Source: CAVQRB01 sp963715055 (lineage in GTDB: Bacteria > Pseudomonadota > Alphaproteobacteria > Rhodobacterales > Rhodobacteraceae). From it: DNA of 64,000 nt. The position numbers and the translations under genes are program-made. Each line of letters opens with the position of its first letter. The first letter of the stretch is position 1. The DNA lies in NCBI GenBank assembly GCA_963715055.1, contig CAVQRB010000006.1:413575-477574 (forward strand), written 5' to 3'. The notes beneath the pieces were generated by a model. The model was not told the DNA's origin. It saw nothing but the letters and a program-made list of their open reading frames with translations, and did no database searches. Shown here piece after piece: positions 46,059-58,886 of the stretch.

Positions 46059-48713
46059 ATGCAAACGCTCAACGACATCCGATCCGCCTTCCTGTCCTAC
46101 TTCGAGAAGCAGGGTCACCGTGTGGTGCCGTCGAGCCCGCTCGTGCCGCGCAACGACCCGACGCTGATGTTCGCGAACTCCGGCATGGTGCAGTTCAAGA
46201 ACCTCTTCACCGGGGTCGAGACACGCGATTACAAGCGTGCGACAACAGCTCAGAAATGTGTGCGGGCGGGCGGTAAGCACAATGACCTCGACAACGTGGG
46301 CTATACGGCACGTCACCACACCTTTTTCGAGATGCTCGGGAATTTCAGCTTTGGCGACTATTTCAAGGATGACGCCATCGCTTTTGCCTGGGGGCTGGTG
46401 ACCGGCGATCTCGGAATTGATCGGAACAGGCTCTATGTCACCGTCTATCACACCGACGACGAGGCGGCGGCGATCTGGAAGAAGGTCGGCGTGCCCGAGG
46501 AGCGGATCATCCGGATCGCGACAAATGACAACTTCTGGATGATGGGGCCGACAGGACCTTGCGGGCCCTGCACCGAGATTTTCTACGATCATGGCGACCA
46601 CATCTGGGGTGGGCCGCCTGGCTCCCCGGAAGAGGATGGCGACCGCTTCGTCGAGATATGGAACCTCGTTTTCATGCAGTATGAGCAGTTCGAAGACGGC
46701 ACGCGCCGGGACCTCGCTGCGCAATCCATCGACACCGGCATGGGGATCGAACGCGTTGCCGCCTTGCTGCAGGGCACCAATGACAACTATGCCACGGACA
46801 TGATGCGCAGCCTGATCGAAGCCTCGGCCAATGCCACAAGTACCGATCCCGACGGCCCCGGCAAGACCCATCACCGGGTGATCGCGGATCACCTGCGCTC
46901 GACCTCCTTTCTGATGGCCGATGGGGTGATGCCTGCCAATGACGGGCGCGGCTATGTGTTGCGGCGGATCATGCGACGGGCCATGCGCCATGCGCATCTG
47001 CTGGGGGCGAAGGACCCGGTGATGCACAAGTTGGTGCCGGCGCTGGTGCGCAAGATGGGGGCTGCCTATCCCGAACTTGGGCAGGCGCAGGCCATGATCG
47101 AACAGACGCTGCTGCAGGAGGAAACGCGCTTCAAGCAAACGCTGGAGCGCGGACTTAAGCTGCTTGATGAGGAAATCTCTGTGCTTGCGGAAGGCGCCGA
47201 TCTGCCGGGGGCCGCGGCGTTCAAGCTTTACGACACCTATGGCTTCCCGCTGGACCTGACGCAAGACGCCCTGCGCGAGAAGGGGCGCTCAGTCGACACC
47301 GGCGGTTTCGATGCGGCCATGGCCGAGCAGAAGGCCAAGGCCCGCGCGGCCTGGTCGGGATCGGGCGAGGCGGCGGATGCCACGGTCTGGTTCGATGTTG
47401 CGGACACCAAGGGTGCTACGGATTTCCTTGGGTACGACACGGAGACCGCGGAGGGCCAGATCATTGCGCTCGTGACAGATGGTGCGCTCTGCCAAAGTGC
47501 TAAAGCCGGACAGCACGTGCAGATCGCGTTGAACCAGACACCGTTTTATGCGGAAAGCGGCGGGCAGGTAGGCGATACCGGCAGCCTGCGCACGGCAACT
47601 GGTACTGCGAAGATCACCGATTGCCGCAAGACGGCCGGGGTTTTCGTGCATGTGGCAGAGGTTATGGAGGGCACAATTTCGGTGGGCGAGGCCGCTGTGC
47701 TCGAAGTCAATCACGATCGCCGCACCGCCATCCGCGCCAACCATTCGGCCACGCATCTGCTGCACGAGGCGTTGCGCAAGGCACTTGGGGATCATGTCGC
47801 ACAACGCGGATCGCTCAATGCCGAGGATCGGCTGCGCTTCGATTTCAGCCACAACCAGGCGCTCACTCTGGAGGAGCTGAACCGCGTCGAGCAGGAGGTC
47901 AACGCCTTCATTCGGCAGAACGCGCCGGTGACGACACGCATCATGACCCCGGATGACGCCCGTGGGCTTGGCGCGCAGGCGCTTTTCGGTGAAAAATATG
48001 GCGATGAAGTTCGTGTCGTCTCCATGGGTGTCCAGCCGAAGTCCGGCAAGGGGCGCGACGGCGATACCTATTCGCTTGAACTATGCGGGGGCACCCATGT
48101 GCGCCAGACCGGCGATATCGGCGCTTTCGTGACGCTGGGCGACAGTGCCAGCAGTGCAGGTGTTCGACGGATCGAAGCGCTGACCGGCGCGCCGGCGCTC
48201 GCATATCTGCGGGCGCAGGATCACCGGCTGGCACGGGTGGCGCTGGAATTGAAAGCGCAGCCTGCCGAGGTGCCGGACCGGGTGAAGGCGCTGCTTGACG
48301 AGCGCAAGGCGCTCGCAAACGAGGTGGCGCAACTGCGCCGCGAACTGGCGATGTCGGGAGGTGGCGCGAAAGTGCCGGAAGCCGAAGAGATCGCAGGCGT
48401 TCCCTTCATGGCGCAAGTGCTCTCCGGCGTGACAGGCAAGGATCTTCCGGCCTTGGTCGATCAGTTCAAGGCGAAACTCGGCAGCGGTGCGGTGCTGCTG
48501 ATCGCCGATGCGGAGGGCAAGGCTGCGGTAGCTGCCGGCGTGACCGAAGATCTGACGTCGAAACTCTCTGCGGTCGATCTGGTAAAGGCGGCTGTCGCCG
48601 AACTGGGCGGCAAGGGCGGCGGCGGGCGGCCCGACATGGCGCAGGGCGGAGCGCGTGACGTGGAAAATGCCTCCGCCGCAATCGAGGCGGCACGCGCCGT
48701 CATGAAAGGATAA
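46059..48713 (+). CDS. alaS: Alanyl-tRNA synthetase
   Basis: Charges tRNA-Ala and hydrolyses mischarged Ser/Gly-tRNA-Ala. The 884-residue protein has the class II catalytic core ([33 protein letters not shown]), the editing-site metal ligands [11 protein letters not shown] and [10 protein letters not shown], and the DHHA1-type C-terminal domain with [12 protein letters not shown]. The start at 46059 ([15 protein letters not shown]) is chosen because homology begins there and AAAAGG lies 8 nt upstream. The recA-alaS order is conserved in many bacteria. Confidence 0.97.
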   Translation: MQTLNDIRSAFLSYFEKQGHRVVPSSPLVPRNDPTLMFANSGMVQFKNLFTGVETRDYKRATTAQKCVRAGGKHNDLDNVGYTARHHTFFEMLGNFSFGDYFKDDAIAFAWGLVTGDLGIDRNRLYVTVYHTDDEAAAIWKKVGVPEERIIRIATNDNFWMMGPTGPCGPCTEIFYDHGDHIWGGPPGSPEEDGDRFVEIWNLVFMQYEQFEDGTRRDLAAQSIDTGMGIERVAALLQGTNDNYATDMMRSLIEASANATSTDPDGPGKTHHRVIADHLRSTSFLMADGVMPANDGRGYVLRRIMRRAMRHAHLLGAKDPVMHKLVPALVRKMGAAYPELGQAQAMIEQTLLQEETRFKQTLERGLKLLDEEISVLAEGADLPGAAAFKLYDTYGFPLDLTQDALREKGRSVDTGGFDAAMAEQKAKARAAWSGSGEAADATVWFDVADTKGATDFLGYDTETAEGQIIALVTDGALCQSAKAGQHVQIALNQTPFYAESGGQVGDTGSLRTATGTAKITDCRKTAGVFVHVAEVMEGTISVGEAAVLEVNHDRRTAIRANHSATHLLHEALRKALGDHVAQRGSLNAEDRLRFDFSHNQALTLEELNRVEQEVNAFIRQNAPVTTRIMTPDDARGLGAQALFGEKYGDEVRVVSMGVQPKSGKGRDGDTYSLELCGGTHVRQTGDIGAFVTLGDSASSAGVRRIEALTGAPALAYLRAQDHRLARVALELKAQPAEVPDRVKALLDERKALANEVAQLRRELAMSGGGAKVPEAEEIAGVPFMAQVLSGVTGKDLPALVDQFKAKLGSGAVLLIADAEGKAAVAAGVTEDLTSKLSAVDLVKAAVAELGGKGGGGRPDMAQGGARDVENASAAIEAARAVMKG

Positions 48714-48717
48714 GACG

Positions 48718-49005
48718 ATGGGTGCTCTCTGGATTGCACATGTAACCGTAACCGATAATGAGGCCTACGCGAAGTATGCGGCCCTGGCGACCAAGGCGAT
48801 TGCCGATCACGGCGGGCACTTCATCGCGCGCGGTGGCAAGTTCGTGCAGCTTGAAGGCCGCGAGCGCCCACGCAATGTCGTGGCCCGCTTTCCGGATATC
48901 GAAACGGCGGAAAAGTGTTATCGCTCGGATGTCTATCAGGAAGCCCTGAGCCATGCGCGCGGTGCGTCGGAGCGCGAATTGATCATCGTCGAGACCACTG
49001 AATAA
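48718..49005 (+). CDS. DUF1330 domain-containing protein
   Basis: A 95-residue dimeric alpha-beta barrel protein (ALWIAHVTVTDNEAYAKYAA; FIARGGKFVQLEG; RNVVARFPDIETAEKCYRSD). The DUF1330 family is small, soluble and uncharacterised. It starts 4 nt after the alaS stop and is almost certainly co-transcribed with it. The terminator at 49043-49075 ends the unit. Confidence 0.9.
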   Translation: MGALWIAHVTVTDNEAYAKYAALATKAIADHGGHFIARGGKFVQLEGRERPRNVVARFPDIETAEKCYRSDVYQEALSHARGASERELIIVETTE

Positions 49006-49042
49006 GCGGTACAGCGGCCTGCTCGCACAGACCGGATGCATG

Positions 49043-49075
49043 AAAAAGGGGCGCGGATCGAACCCACGCCCCTTT
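49043..49075. terminator. Bidirectional terminator between the DUF1330 gene and typA
   Basis: AAAGGGGCG (49045-49053) pairs with CGCCCCTTT (49067-49075), flanked by an A-run and T-run, between two convergent genes. Confidence 0.8.
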
Positions 49076-49127
49076 CGCGTTTCAAGACGATTGCCCTGGC
49101 AAGCCGCGGCTCGACCGGCAAGCGTCG

Positions 49128-50948
<1,821 letters not shown>

Positions 50949-51074
50949 GAAAAACAGCCTTCGATTGGGGAGGTCGCGCGCCTGAGGCGCATCGTTTGGG
51001 GGCGCATACCGCGAGGTCACGCGGAAAGCTAGGGGGAATCGCCCCGATGCGACGCTGCGGCACCGGTTGCGCCC

Positions 51075-51533
51075 TCAAAGCGGCAGCTGGTGCGTGTCCT
51101 TGATCTGTTCCATGACGAAACTGGCGGAGACATCCGAGAGCGGCACCCGGCGGATCAGCGCCTGATAGAGCCGGTCATAGTCGGCCATGTCGGCGACGCG
51201 TGCGCGGATCAGGTAATCCAGATCGCCGGTCATCCGGTAGACGCCGAGGATTTCCGGCATGCCGCGTGTCGCGGTGCTGAACGTCTCCAGCCAGTCCGGG
51301 GCATGGGCATTGGTGCGCACCATCATGAAGACCATGAGCCCCAGCCCGAGCTTGACCGGATCGAGCAGCGTGACTCGGGCACTGATCACGCCCTCAGCCT
51401 CCAGCGCTTTGATCCGGCGCCAACAGGCGTTCCGGCTGAGGTGAACGACGTCGGCCAGCGCCTCAAGCGAAACACTTGCATCGCGTTGCAAAACGTTGAG
51501 GATCCGGCGGTCTGTGTCGTCTATTTTCAACAT
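51075..51533 (-). CDS. Lrp/AsnC family transcriptional regulator (second copy)
   Basis: A 152-residue Lrp-type protein with helix-turn-helix (IDDTDRRILNVLQRDASVSL; LSRNACWRRIKALEAEGVI) and RAM domain (ILGVYRMTGDLDYLIRARV). It shares the fold, but not close sequence identity, with the regulator at 24808. It is divergent from the small DUF6356-like gene. Its target and ligand, probably an amino acid, are unknown. Confidence 0.9.
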   Translation of the reverse strand: MLKIDDTDRRILNVLQRDASVSLEALADVVHLSRNACWRRIKALEAEGVISARVTLLDPVKLGLGLMVFMMVRTNAHAPDWLETFSTATRGMPEILGVYRMTGDLDYLIRARVADMADYDRLYQALIRRVPLSDVSASFVMEQIKDTHQLPL

Positions 51534-51587
51534 AAAATGACTATTGTTGGGATAGCGTCCACAAGTAAAGCGATTTTCCCGTATCTT

Positions 51588-51602
51588 TGGGATGATTTCC
51601 CA
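51588..51602. promoter_or_regulatory. Palindrome upstream of the DUF6356-like gene
   Basis: TGGGA-TGATT-TCCCA is an inverted repeat with 5-bp arms in the 113-bp divergent interval between the Lrp gene and the small membrane gene. It is a possible Lrp-family site. Confidence 0.3.
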
Positions 51603-51646
51603 CCGTGCATTGGGTAGCTTGCCTCAACCCTGAAAGGAGACCCCCG

Positions 51647-51853
51647 ATGTTCCAGCGTATTTTCCTCGACCACCCGGCCACCGTGAATGAAAACTTTCTT
51701 CAGCACATGCTCTTTGCGCTGACGTTCGCGGGAGCGCTCTTTGCGGCGGCGGGTGCGGCATTGGTGCATGCCTTCATTCCTTGCCTCTTCGAAAAGACCG
51801 CCAGCCGGATCATCACTCGGCTTTACGGTCGCATCCACAACCGGGGTCACTGA
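51647..51853 (+). CDS. Small membrane-associated protein (DUF6356-like)
   Basis: A 68-residue protein starting MFQRIFLDHPATVNENFLQH, with one hydrophobic segment (about residues 23-45, LFALTFAGALFAAAGAALVH) and a basic tail. It matches what I recall of DUF6356 proteins, which carry the HPATVNENFLQH sequence. It starts after AAAGGAGACC and ends 2 nt before the amidotransferase start, so the two are co-transcribed. Function unknown. Confidence 0.75.
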   Translation: MFQRIFLDHPATVNENFLQHMLFALTFAGALFAAAGAALVHAFIPCLFEKTASRIITRLYGRIHNRGH

Positions 51854-51855
51854 TC

Positions 51856-52653
51856 ATGTGCCGCTGGGCCGCCTACCTGGGCCAGCCGCTCTTTCTTTCC
51901 GAAATCCTGACCTCGCCTGCGCACTCGCTGATCCAGCAATCGCGCGCGGCGGCACAATGTAAAACCGCAATCAATGCGGATGGCTTCGGGCTTGCCTGGT
52001 ATGACAAGCGGCCCGAGCCGGGTCTTTACCGCGACGTTTATCCGGCGTGGTCGGACCCAAACCTCGCCGCGATTGCGCATCAGGTGCAGTCGCGGCTCTT
52101 TCTTGCGCATGTGCGGGCTTCGACCGGCACGGCAACCAGCCGCAACAACTGCCATCCTTTCGTGCAGGGACGCTGGTCCTTCATGCACAACGGGCAGGTG
52201 GGCGGTTTCGAGCAGTTCCGCAAATCGGCGGACATGCTGATCGATGACGCGCTATATGCCAACCGGCGCGGGGCCACGGACAGCGAGGCGCTGTTTCTCA
52301 TCGCCCACGGTCTTGGTCTCGAGGAGGACCCGCTTGCGGCCATGGAGGGGGCGGTGTCGCGGTTGCAGGCACTGGCGGTGACCAGCGGGCATCCCGGTGC
52401 CCACATGCGCTGCACGGCGGCCTTTTCGGATGGGCAGCGGCTTCATGCGATCCGCTATGCCTCTGACGATCTTGCGCCTTCGCTCTATTACCAGTGGAAC
52501 GCGACATGGCAGGGTTGGGCGGTGGTCTCCGAGCCTTACGGCGAGGATGCCGCCCATTGGGTCTCCGTGCCACCGGGCAGTTTCTGCACCTTCGACGGTG
52601 ATCATGTGGAAGTCGTGCCTTTTGCGCCCGACTGCGCGGCGCAGGCCGCCTGA
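51856..52653 (+). CDS. Class II glutamine amidotransferase (YafJ-like)
   Basis: A 265-residue Ntn-hydrolase whose catalytic Cys is residue 2 (MCRWAAYLG), exposed after Met removal. Other family features are NADGFGLAWY, LFLAHVRASTGTATSRNNCHPF and MHNGQVGGF. It resembles the stand-alone YafJ/EgtC group, whose acceptor reaction is unclear. The start at 51856 is fixed by the catalytic Cys; a longer frame from 51781 would bury it. Confidence 0.9.
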   Translation: MCRWAAYLGQPLFLSEILTSPAHSLIQQSRAAAQCKTAINADGFGLAWYDKRPEPGLYRDVYPAWSDPNLAAIAHQVQSRLFLAHVRASTGTATSRNNCHPFVQGRWSFMHNGQVGGFEQFRKSADMLIDDALYANRRGATDSEALFLIAHGLGLEEDPLAAMEGAVSRLQALAVTSGHPGAHMRCTAAFSDGQRLHAIRYASDDLAPSLYYQWNATWQGWAVVSEPYGEDAAHWVSVPPGSFCTFDGDHVEVVPFAPDCAAQAA

Positions 52654-52675
52654 ACAGAAGGGGCTTGCGGGGCGA

Positions 52676-53890
52676 TCAGCCCGCAAGCGCCTTGTTCAGG
52701 TTCTCGTCGATCTTTTCGAGAAAGCCCATGGTGGTGAGCCAGCTTTGGTCTGGCCCGACCAGCAGTGCCAGATCCTTGGTCATGAAGCCGCTTTCGACAG
52801 TTTGCACGACAACTTTTTCCAGCGTTTCGGCGAAGTTCAGCAGGGGCTTGTTGCCGTCGAGCTTGGCGCGGTGCTTGAGCCCACCGGTCCAGGCGTAGAT
52901 CGACGCGATGGAGTTGGTCGAGGTCGCCTCGCCCTTCTGGTGTTGCCGGTAATGACGCGTGACCGTTCCGTGTGCTGCCTCGGATTCCACCACCTTGCCA
53001 TCGGGGGTCATCAGGATCGAAGCCATAAGGCCGAGTGACCCGAAACCCTGCGCCACGGTGTCAGACTGCACGTCACCATCGTAGTTCTTGCAGGCCCATA
53101 CATAGCCGCCCGACCACTTCATCGCGGAGGCCACCATGTCGTCGATGAGCCGGTGTTCGTACCAGATCTTCGCCTCCTTGAATTGTTCGGCGAATTCCGC
53201 GTCGAAGATCTGCTGGAACAGCTCCAGAAAGCGGCCATCGTATTGCTTGAGGATGGTGTTCTTGGTCGAGAGATACACCGGCCAGCCGAGGCTGAGCCCG
53301 TAGTTGAAGGACGCGCGGGCGAAATCGATGATGGATTTGTCGAGGTTGTACATCGCCATGACCACGCCGCTGTCGGGCGCATCGAAGACCTCGCGTTCGA
53401 TCACGGTACCATCTTCGCCCACGAATTTCAGCGTGAGCTTGCCGGCGCCAGGAAATTTGAAATCCGTGGCGCGGTACTGGTCGCCGTAGGCGTGGCGACC
53501 GACGACGATGGGTTTGGTCCAGCCCGGCACGAGACGCGGCACGTTGCGGCAGATGATCGGCTGGCGGAAAATCACGCCGCCGAGGATGTTGCGGATGGTG
53601 CCATTGGGTGAGCGCCACATCTGTTTCAGCCCGAACTCCTCGACCCGCGCCTCATCCGGCGTGATGGTCGCGCATTTGACGCCGACGCCATGTTCCTTGA
53701 TCGCATGGGCGGCATCGATGGTGATCTGGTCATCAGTGGCGTCGCGCGATTCCATGCCCAGATCGTAGTATTTCAGGTCGATGTCGAGGTATGGCAGGAT
53801 CAGCTTCTTCTTGATGAAGTCCCAGATGATCCGGGTCATTTCATCGCCGTCGAGTTCGACGACGGGGTTCTCGACCTTGATCTTGGTCAT
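52676..53890 (-). CDS. icd: NADP-dependent isocitrate dehydrogenase
   Basis: Oxidatively decarboxylates isocitrate to 2-oxoglutarate in the TCA cycle. The 404-residue product is of the eukaryotic-like dimeric NADP type used by alphaproteobacteria: [19 protein letters not shown], isocitrate-binding RSPNGTIRN, metal-binding [14 protein letters not shown] and C-terminal [13 protein letters not shown]. The start at 53890 follows AAAGGA; a longer frame to 54289 is not homologous. Confidence 0.97.
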   Translation of the reverse strand: MTKIKVENPVVELDGDEMTRIIWDFIKKKLILPYLDIDLKYYDLGMESRDATDDQITIDAAHAIKEHGVGVKCATITPDEARVEEFGLKQMWRSPNGTIRNILGGVIFRQPIICRNVPRLVPGWTKPIVVGRHAYGDQYRATDFKFPGAGKLTLKFVGEDGTVIEREVFDAPDSGVVMAMYNLDKSIIDFARASFNYGLSLGWPVYLSTKNTILKQYDGRFLELFQQIFDAEFAEQFKEAKIWYEHRLIDDMVASAMKWSGGYVWACKNYDGDVQSDTVAQGFGSLGLMASILMTPDGKVVESEAAHGTVTRHYRQHQKGEATSTNSIASIYAWTGGLKHRAKLDGNKPLLNFAETLEKVVVQTVESGFMTKDLALLVGPDQSWLTTMGFLEKIDENLNKALAG

Positions 53891-54060
53891 GCAGCATTCC
53901 TTTGCGAAATCGGGTGAGTCGGATTGCCGCCTGTGTAGCGCAGTTGACGGCACGTCGGAAGGCGGTATGCGATTGTATACCGATATTCCGCAGCCAGTGC
54001 CCGTTCTTTCCGCAAGGCAAAGTCGTTTGTCGATGCGCAGGGAAGGGATTTGCGGAAAAA

Positions 54061-54639
54061 TCAGGATTTCGTGAAAAACGATTCCAGCTTTGGCAGCAGC
54101 CAGTCCCAGAGGCCCGGCGCCCCTCGACGGATCGGCACGCCCACACGGGCGTCGAGTTGCGTGAAGCTGACACTGTAGTCGATCCAGGACCCGCCGCCGT
54201 TCTCGAGGTTGCCGATAGGCGTCTGCACTCGGTCGATGGATTTCGCGAAGATCGCATCCGGCGTTTGCGCGGTTTCGAACTCCTCCCAAAGCGCGCGGAA
54301 CGCGGCCTCCTGATCGGGCGGGAGCAGCCCGAAGATGCGATCCGCCGCCGCCGCTTCGGCTTCGGCCATCGCCGCGTGGTCGACCGCGCCGTGGATCGGA
54401 TTGTCGCCGGCGTCGATCTCCACAAGATCGTGCAGCAGGAGCATCTTGAGCACCCGGTCGATGTGCACTTCCGGCCCGGCCTGATCGGCCAGAACTAAGG
54501 CGTAGAGCATGACGTGCCAGCTGTGTTCGGCGGAGTTTTCAAAGCGCGAGGCATCATGCAGGCGCGAGGCGCGCAGCACGGATTTCAGGCGGTCCGCCTC
54601 GCTGAGAAAAGCGATCTGCCGGTCCAGCCGCGCCGTCAT
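54061..54639 (-). CDS. HD-domain phosphohydrolase (YfbR-like 5'-nucleotidase family)
   Basis: A 192-residue HD protein with metal ligands in [12 protein letters not shown] and [12 protein letters not shown], and the downstream Asp in [13 protein letters not shown]. It resembles HD-superfamily 5'-deoxynucleotidases. It overlaps the preceding 79-residue gene by 4 nt and lies about 170 bp before icd on the same strand. The substrate is inferred only at family level. Confidence 0.88.
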   Translation of the reverse strand: MTARLDRQIAFLSEADRLKSVLRASRLHDASRFENSAEHSWHVMLYALVLADQAGPEVHIDRVLKMLLLHDLVEIDAGDNPIHGAVDHAAMAEAEAAAADRIFGLLPPDQEAAFRALWEEFETAQTPDAIFAKSIDRVQTPIGNLENGGGSWIDYSVSFTQLDARVGVPIRRGAPGLWDWLLPKLESFFTKS

Positions 54640-54875
54640 TTATTCGGGGCGGGCAGGGTGCGGGCCAGTTCCTCTGTGAGTTGGTCCAGCAACTGCCGTG
54701 CCCGCTGTTCGGCCCGGCGCACGCGAACCGCCGTCAGATAGGCCTCTTCCATGGTCTGCGAGGAACCGCCGATGGTGTCGGCCACGCGCTGCACGAAGGC
54801 GTCGTCGCCGGTCGCGTTGATGATCTTGAGGCTTTGCAGCGCCAGTTCGTCGGCAATTTCGTCAATCAGGGCCAT
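54636..54875 (-). CDS. Small hypothetical protein
   Basis: A 79-residue acidic helical protein (MALIDEIADELALQSLKIIN; VRVRRAEQRARQLLDQLTEEL) with no membrane segment or catalytic motif. It lies 3 nt after the alpha/beta hydrolase gene and overlaps the HD gene, so it belongs to that three-gene operon. I do not recognise the family. Confidence 0.75.
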   Translation of the reverse strand: MALIDEIADELALQSLKIINATGDDAFVQRVADTIGGSSQTMEEAYLTAVRVRRAEQRARQLLDQLTEELARTLPAPNK

Positions 54876-54878
54876 GGT

Positions 54879-55532
54879 TCAGCGTGATGTCTCCGTCAGG
54901 CGGCGTTTCACATAGGCTGTGGTGGTATCGATCAGGGTGCCGAGGTGCGGCTCCTCAAAGAAATGTCCTGCACCCTCGACCTGCTCATGGGTGATGGTGA
55001 TGCCCTTCTGCTCATGCAGTTTCGAGACGAGCGACACCGTATCGGCGGGCGGCGCCACCCGGTCCGCCGTCCCGTTGATGATCAGGCCGGAGGCGGGGCA
55101 GGGGGCGAGGAAGGAGAAGTCATACATGTTGGCAGGCGGGGCCACGGAGATGAACCCGGTGATCTCCGGGCGGCGCATCAGCAGCTGCATGCCGATCCAG
55201 GCGCCAAAGGAGAAGCCCGCGACCCAGCAGTGCTTGGAATTGTTGTTCATCGATTGCAGGTAGTCGAGCGCGGACGCGGCATCCGACAACTCGCCGATGC
55301 CCTGGTCGTATTCGCCCTGGCTCCGACCCACGCCCCTGAAATTGAACCGCAGCACGGTGAAGCCCATGTTGTAGAAGGCGTAGTGCATCCGGTGAACGAT
55401 CACATGATTCATCGTGCCGCCGAACTGCGGATGCGGGTGCAGGATGATGGCGATGGGCGCGTCGCGCTCCTTTTGCGGATGATAGCGGCCTTCGAGGCGG
55501 CCTTCGGGTCCGGGAAAGATGACCTCGGGCAT
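54879..55532 (-). CDS. Alpha/beta hydrolase of the YheT/COG2945 type
   Basis: A 217-residue hydrolase with HPHPQFGGTMNHVIVHRM, TVLRFNFRGVGRSQGEYDQG, nucleophile Ser in GFSFGAWIGMQLL, and acid/His regions GTADRVAP and GAGHFF. The family is widespread and its natural ester substrate is unknown. The start at 55532 (MPEVIFPGPEGRLEG) is chosen because homology begins there and AGGGA lies upstream; the frame open to 55556 adds 8 residues. It heads an operon divergent from iscR. Confidence 0.88.
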   Translation of the reverse strand: MPEVIFPGPEGRLEGRYHPQKERDAPIAIILHPHPQFGGTMNHVIVHRMHYAFYNMGFTVLRFNFRGVGRSQGEYDQGIGELSDAASALDYLQSMNNNSKHCWVAGFSFGAWIGMQLLMRRPEITGFISVAPPANMYDFSFLAPCPASGLIINGTADRVAPPADTVSLVSKLHEQKGITITHEQVEGAGHFFEEPHLGTLIDTTTAYVKRRLTETSR

Positions 55533-55574
55533 GAGCGTCCCTGCATTCTTGTCCAAGGCCCTCGCGGTGAATTC

Positions 55575-55603
55575 TTGACGAATTCAATCAGGCTCCTTAG
55601 AAC
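55575..55603 (+). promoter_or_regulatory. Predicted sigma-70 promoter of the isc-suf operon
   Basis: TTGACG (55575-55580), a 17-bp spacer and TAGAAC (55598-55603) form a plausible -35/-10 pair about 110 bp upstream of iscR. The -10 overlaps the Irr-like palindrome. Confidence 0.5.
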
Positions 55604-55611
55604 GGTTCTAA
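55597..55611. promoter_or_regulatory. Irr-like box overlapping the isc-suf promoter
   Basis: TTAGAAC-G-GTTCTAA is a perfect palindrome. Written as TTAGAA-CGG-TTCTAA it matches the alphaproteobacterial Irr (iron control element) consensus TTAGAA-N3-TTCTAA. It covers the predicted -10, consistent with iron-responsive repression by Irr. Confidence 0.75.
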
Positions 55612-55714
55612 TTAGTTCGTATGCCCTCATTCGGACGGCGCTCTTGGACTTAGGCACTTAATGGGCCTTCGTCAATTGCCTGCCGTGTCTTGCGCGGGCC
55701 TTGGGAGTGGTATC

Positions 55715-56188
55715 ATGAAACTTTCCACGAAAGGGCGCTACGCGATGGTGGCGCTTGCGGATATTGCGCTGCAGCCGGAGGGGCGGCTTGTCACCTTGGG
55801 CGACATCGCCGAGCGCCAGTCGATTTCGCTGCCCTACCTCGAGCAGCTTTTCGTCAAGCTGCGGCGTGCCGATCTGGTGGCGTCGGTCCGTGGGCCGGGG
55901 GGCGGCTACCGGCTGGCCCGGCGCACCTCCGACATTCGCGTGGTGGACATTCTGGCGGCGGTCGATGAAACCGTGAACGCGATGCACAAGGGCGCGGGCG
56001 TCTCGGGCGGGGCCTCCGGCAGCAAGGCGCAGTCGCTGACCAACCGGCTTTGGGAAGGGCTCAGCGCACATGTCTATGTGTTTTTGCACCAGACGCGGCT
56101 GTCGGACATTGTCGGCAATGAGCTGGCACCCTGTCCGGCGGTGCCACACCTCTTCGATGTCGTCGATGATGGCGTAACCACCGCCTGA
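55715..56188 (+). CDS. iscR: Rrf2 family iron-sulfur regulator IscR
   Basis: A 157-residue Rrf2-type regulator with winged helix (MKLSTKGRYAMVALADIALQ; SISLPYLEQLFVKLR; GPGGGYRLAR) heading the isc-suf operon. E. coli IscR binds its cluster through three Cys; this protein has only one, Cys140 in LAPCPAVPH. Rhodobacter sphaeroides IscR also has a single Cys near residue 139, so this is a lineage trait rather than a defect. It starts at 55715 after TTGGGAG. iscS follows. Confidence 0.92.
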   Translation: MKLSTKGRYAMVALADIALQPEGRLVTLGDIAERQSISLPYLEQLFVKLRRADLVASVRGPGGGYRLARRTSDIRVVDILAAVDETVNAMHKGAGVSGGASGSKAQSLTNRLWEGLSAHVYVFLHQTRLSDIVGNELAPCPAVPHLFDVVDDGVTTA

Positions 56189-56193
56189 CTTTT

Positions 56194-56230
56194 CGCCTCC
56201 GGCGGGGATATTTGGAGCCAAAAGAAGCGA
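56194..56230 (+). repeat. Dispersed GGGATATTT..CCAAAAGAAG repeat, copy C
   Basis: CCGGCGGGGATATTT followed by GGAGCCAAAAGAAGCGA lies between iscR and iscS. The AAAAGAAG at its right end sits just before the iscS start and probably serves as its ribosome-binding site. Confidence 0.8.
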
Positions 56231-57273
56231 TGCGACGGGTCTATCTCGATCACAATGCGACTGCACCCCTGCGGCCCGAGGCGCGTCGGGCCATGCTGGA
56301 GGCGATGGATGTCGCAGGCAATCCCTCTTCGGTGCATGCCGAGGGGCGGGCGGCCAAGGCTCTGATGGAGCGGGCACGGACGGACATCGCCGTGGCCTTG
56401 AAGGCGGAAGGTGCGGATATCGTCTTCACCTCAGGCGCCACAGAGGCTGCGGCACTCGCCTGTGCAGGCCGTGATCTCGCCGGCTCGGATGTGGAGCATG
56501 ACGCCCTGCGCGCCTGGTGCCGTTCGGTCTTACCGGTTGACAAAGCGGGCGGTGTGCATGTCGAAGCGCCGCAAGGGTCCGTCCTGCAGGCGGCCAATTC
56601 GGAAACCGGGGTGGTGCAGGATTTGCCACAGGGTCTTGCGGTCTGTGACATGACTCAGGCTTTCGGCAAGATCGCGGTTGATTTCATGGCCTCCGGCGTT
56701 GGAATGGCGCTGGTCTCGGCGCATAAACTTGGCGGGCCCAAGGGCATCGGGGCGCTTGTCATGCGGCGCGGGCAGGAGGTGGCCGCGCAGATCCGCGGCG
56801 GCGGGCAGGAGATGGGGCGCCGGGCGGGGACGGAGAACCTGATCGGCATGGCCGGTTTCGCAGCGGCGGCGACGGCCGCCGTGCGCGATGTCGCCGCTGG
56901 CCGATGGGAAGAAATTGCCCAGCTTAGAATTATTCTAGAAAACGCTCTTGCAGCCGAAGCAAAGACAACTATTTTTGTCGGGAAAGAGATGGTTCGATTG
57001 CCGAACACCCTGTGTTTGGCGACTCCGGGCTGGAAGGGCGAGGCGCAGGTGATCCAGATGGATCTCGCGGGCTTTGCGATCAGCGCGGGCTCCGCCTGTT
57101 CCAGCGGCAAGGTGCGGGCGAGTGCCGTGCTCAAGGCGATGGGGTATGATGACGAGACCGCCGGCAGCGCCATCCGCGTGTCGCTGGGTCTCGAGACGAC
57201 AAGGGAAGACGTGTTGCGGTTCGCCGATGCATGGCTCGAAAAAGAACGGAAATTCCGCGCCCGTGCGGCGTGA
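56230..57273 (+). CDS. iscS: Cysteine desulfurase, IscS/NifS type
   Basis: A PLP enzyme that releases sulfur from cysteine for Fe-S cluster assembly. The 347-residue protein has the opening VYLDHNATAPLRPEARRAML, the PLP Lys in VSAHKLGGPKG and the catalytic Cys loop SAGSACSSGKVR. It is shorter and more diverged than E. coli IscS (404 residues). The start at 56230 is preferred because homology begins at MRRVYLDHNATA. An AT-rich patch near 56920-56970 carries an Irr-like palindrome in the coding sequence. It is the second gene of the operon. Confidence 0.9.
   Translation: MRRVYLDHNATAPLRPEARRAMLEAMDVAGNPSSVHAEGRAAKALMERARTDIAVALKAEGADIVFTSGATEAAALACAGRDLAGSDVEHDALRAWCRSVLPVDKAGGVHVEAPQGSVLQAANSETGVVQDLPQGLAVCDMTQAFGKIAVDFMASGVGMALVSAHKLGGPKGIGALVMRRGQEVAAQIRGGGQEMGRRAGTENLIGMAGFAAAATAAVRDVAAGRWEEIAQLRIILENALAAEAKTTIFVGKEMVRLPNTLCLATPGWKGEAQVIQMDLAGFAISAGSACSSGKVRASAVLKAMGYDDETAGSAIRVSLGLETTREDVLRFADAWLEKERKFRARAA
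56924..56938. promoter_or_regulatory. Intragenic Irr-like box inside iscS
   Basis: TTAGAA-TTA-TTCTAG differs from the Irr consensus TTAGAA-N3-TTCTAA by one base. It sits in an AT-rich island and uses the rare codons AGA and CTA (codons 233 and 236), suggesting selection on the DNA rather than the protein. Confidence 0.5.
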
Positions 57274-57288
57274 GATCTGGAGGAAGCG

Positions 57289-58827
<1,539 letters not shown>

Positions 58828-58886
58828 GACAATCATCATGTCTAGACAATCACTAGTTTGAACTTTTTACGAATTGGACCCAGAAA

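Noticed and set aside
55658..56377. Minus-strand frame containing SLLLAPNIPAGG opposite iscR and iscS
   Set aside because: The peptide comes from reading the dispersed repeat in reverse, and the frame overlaps two strong genes.
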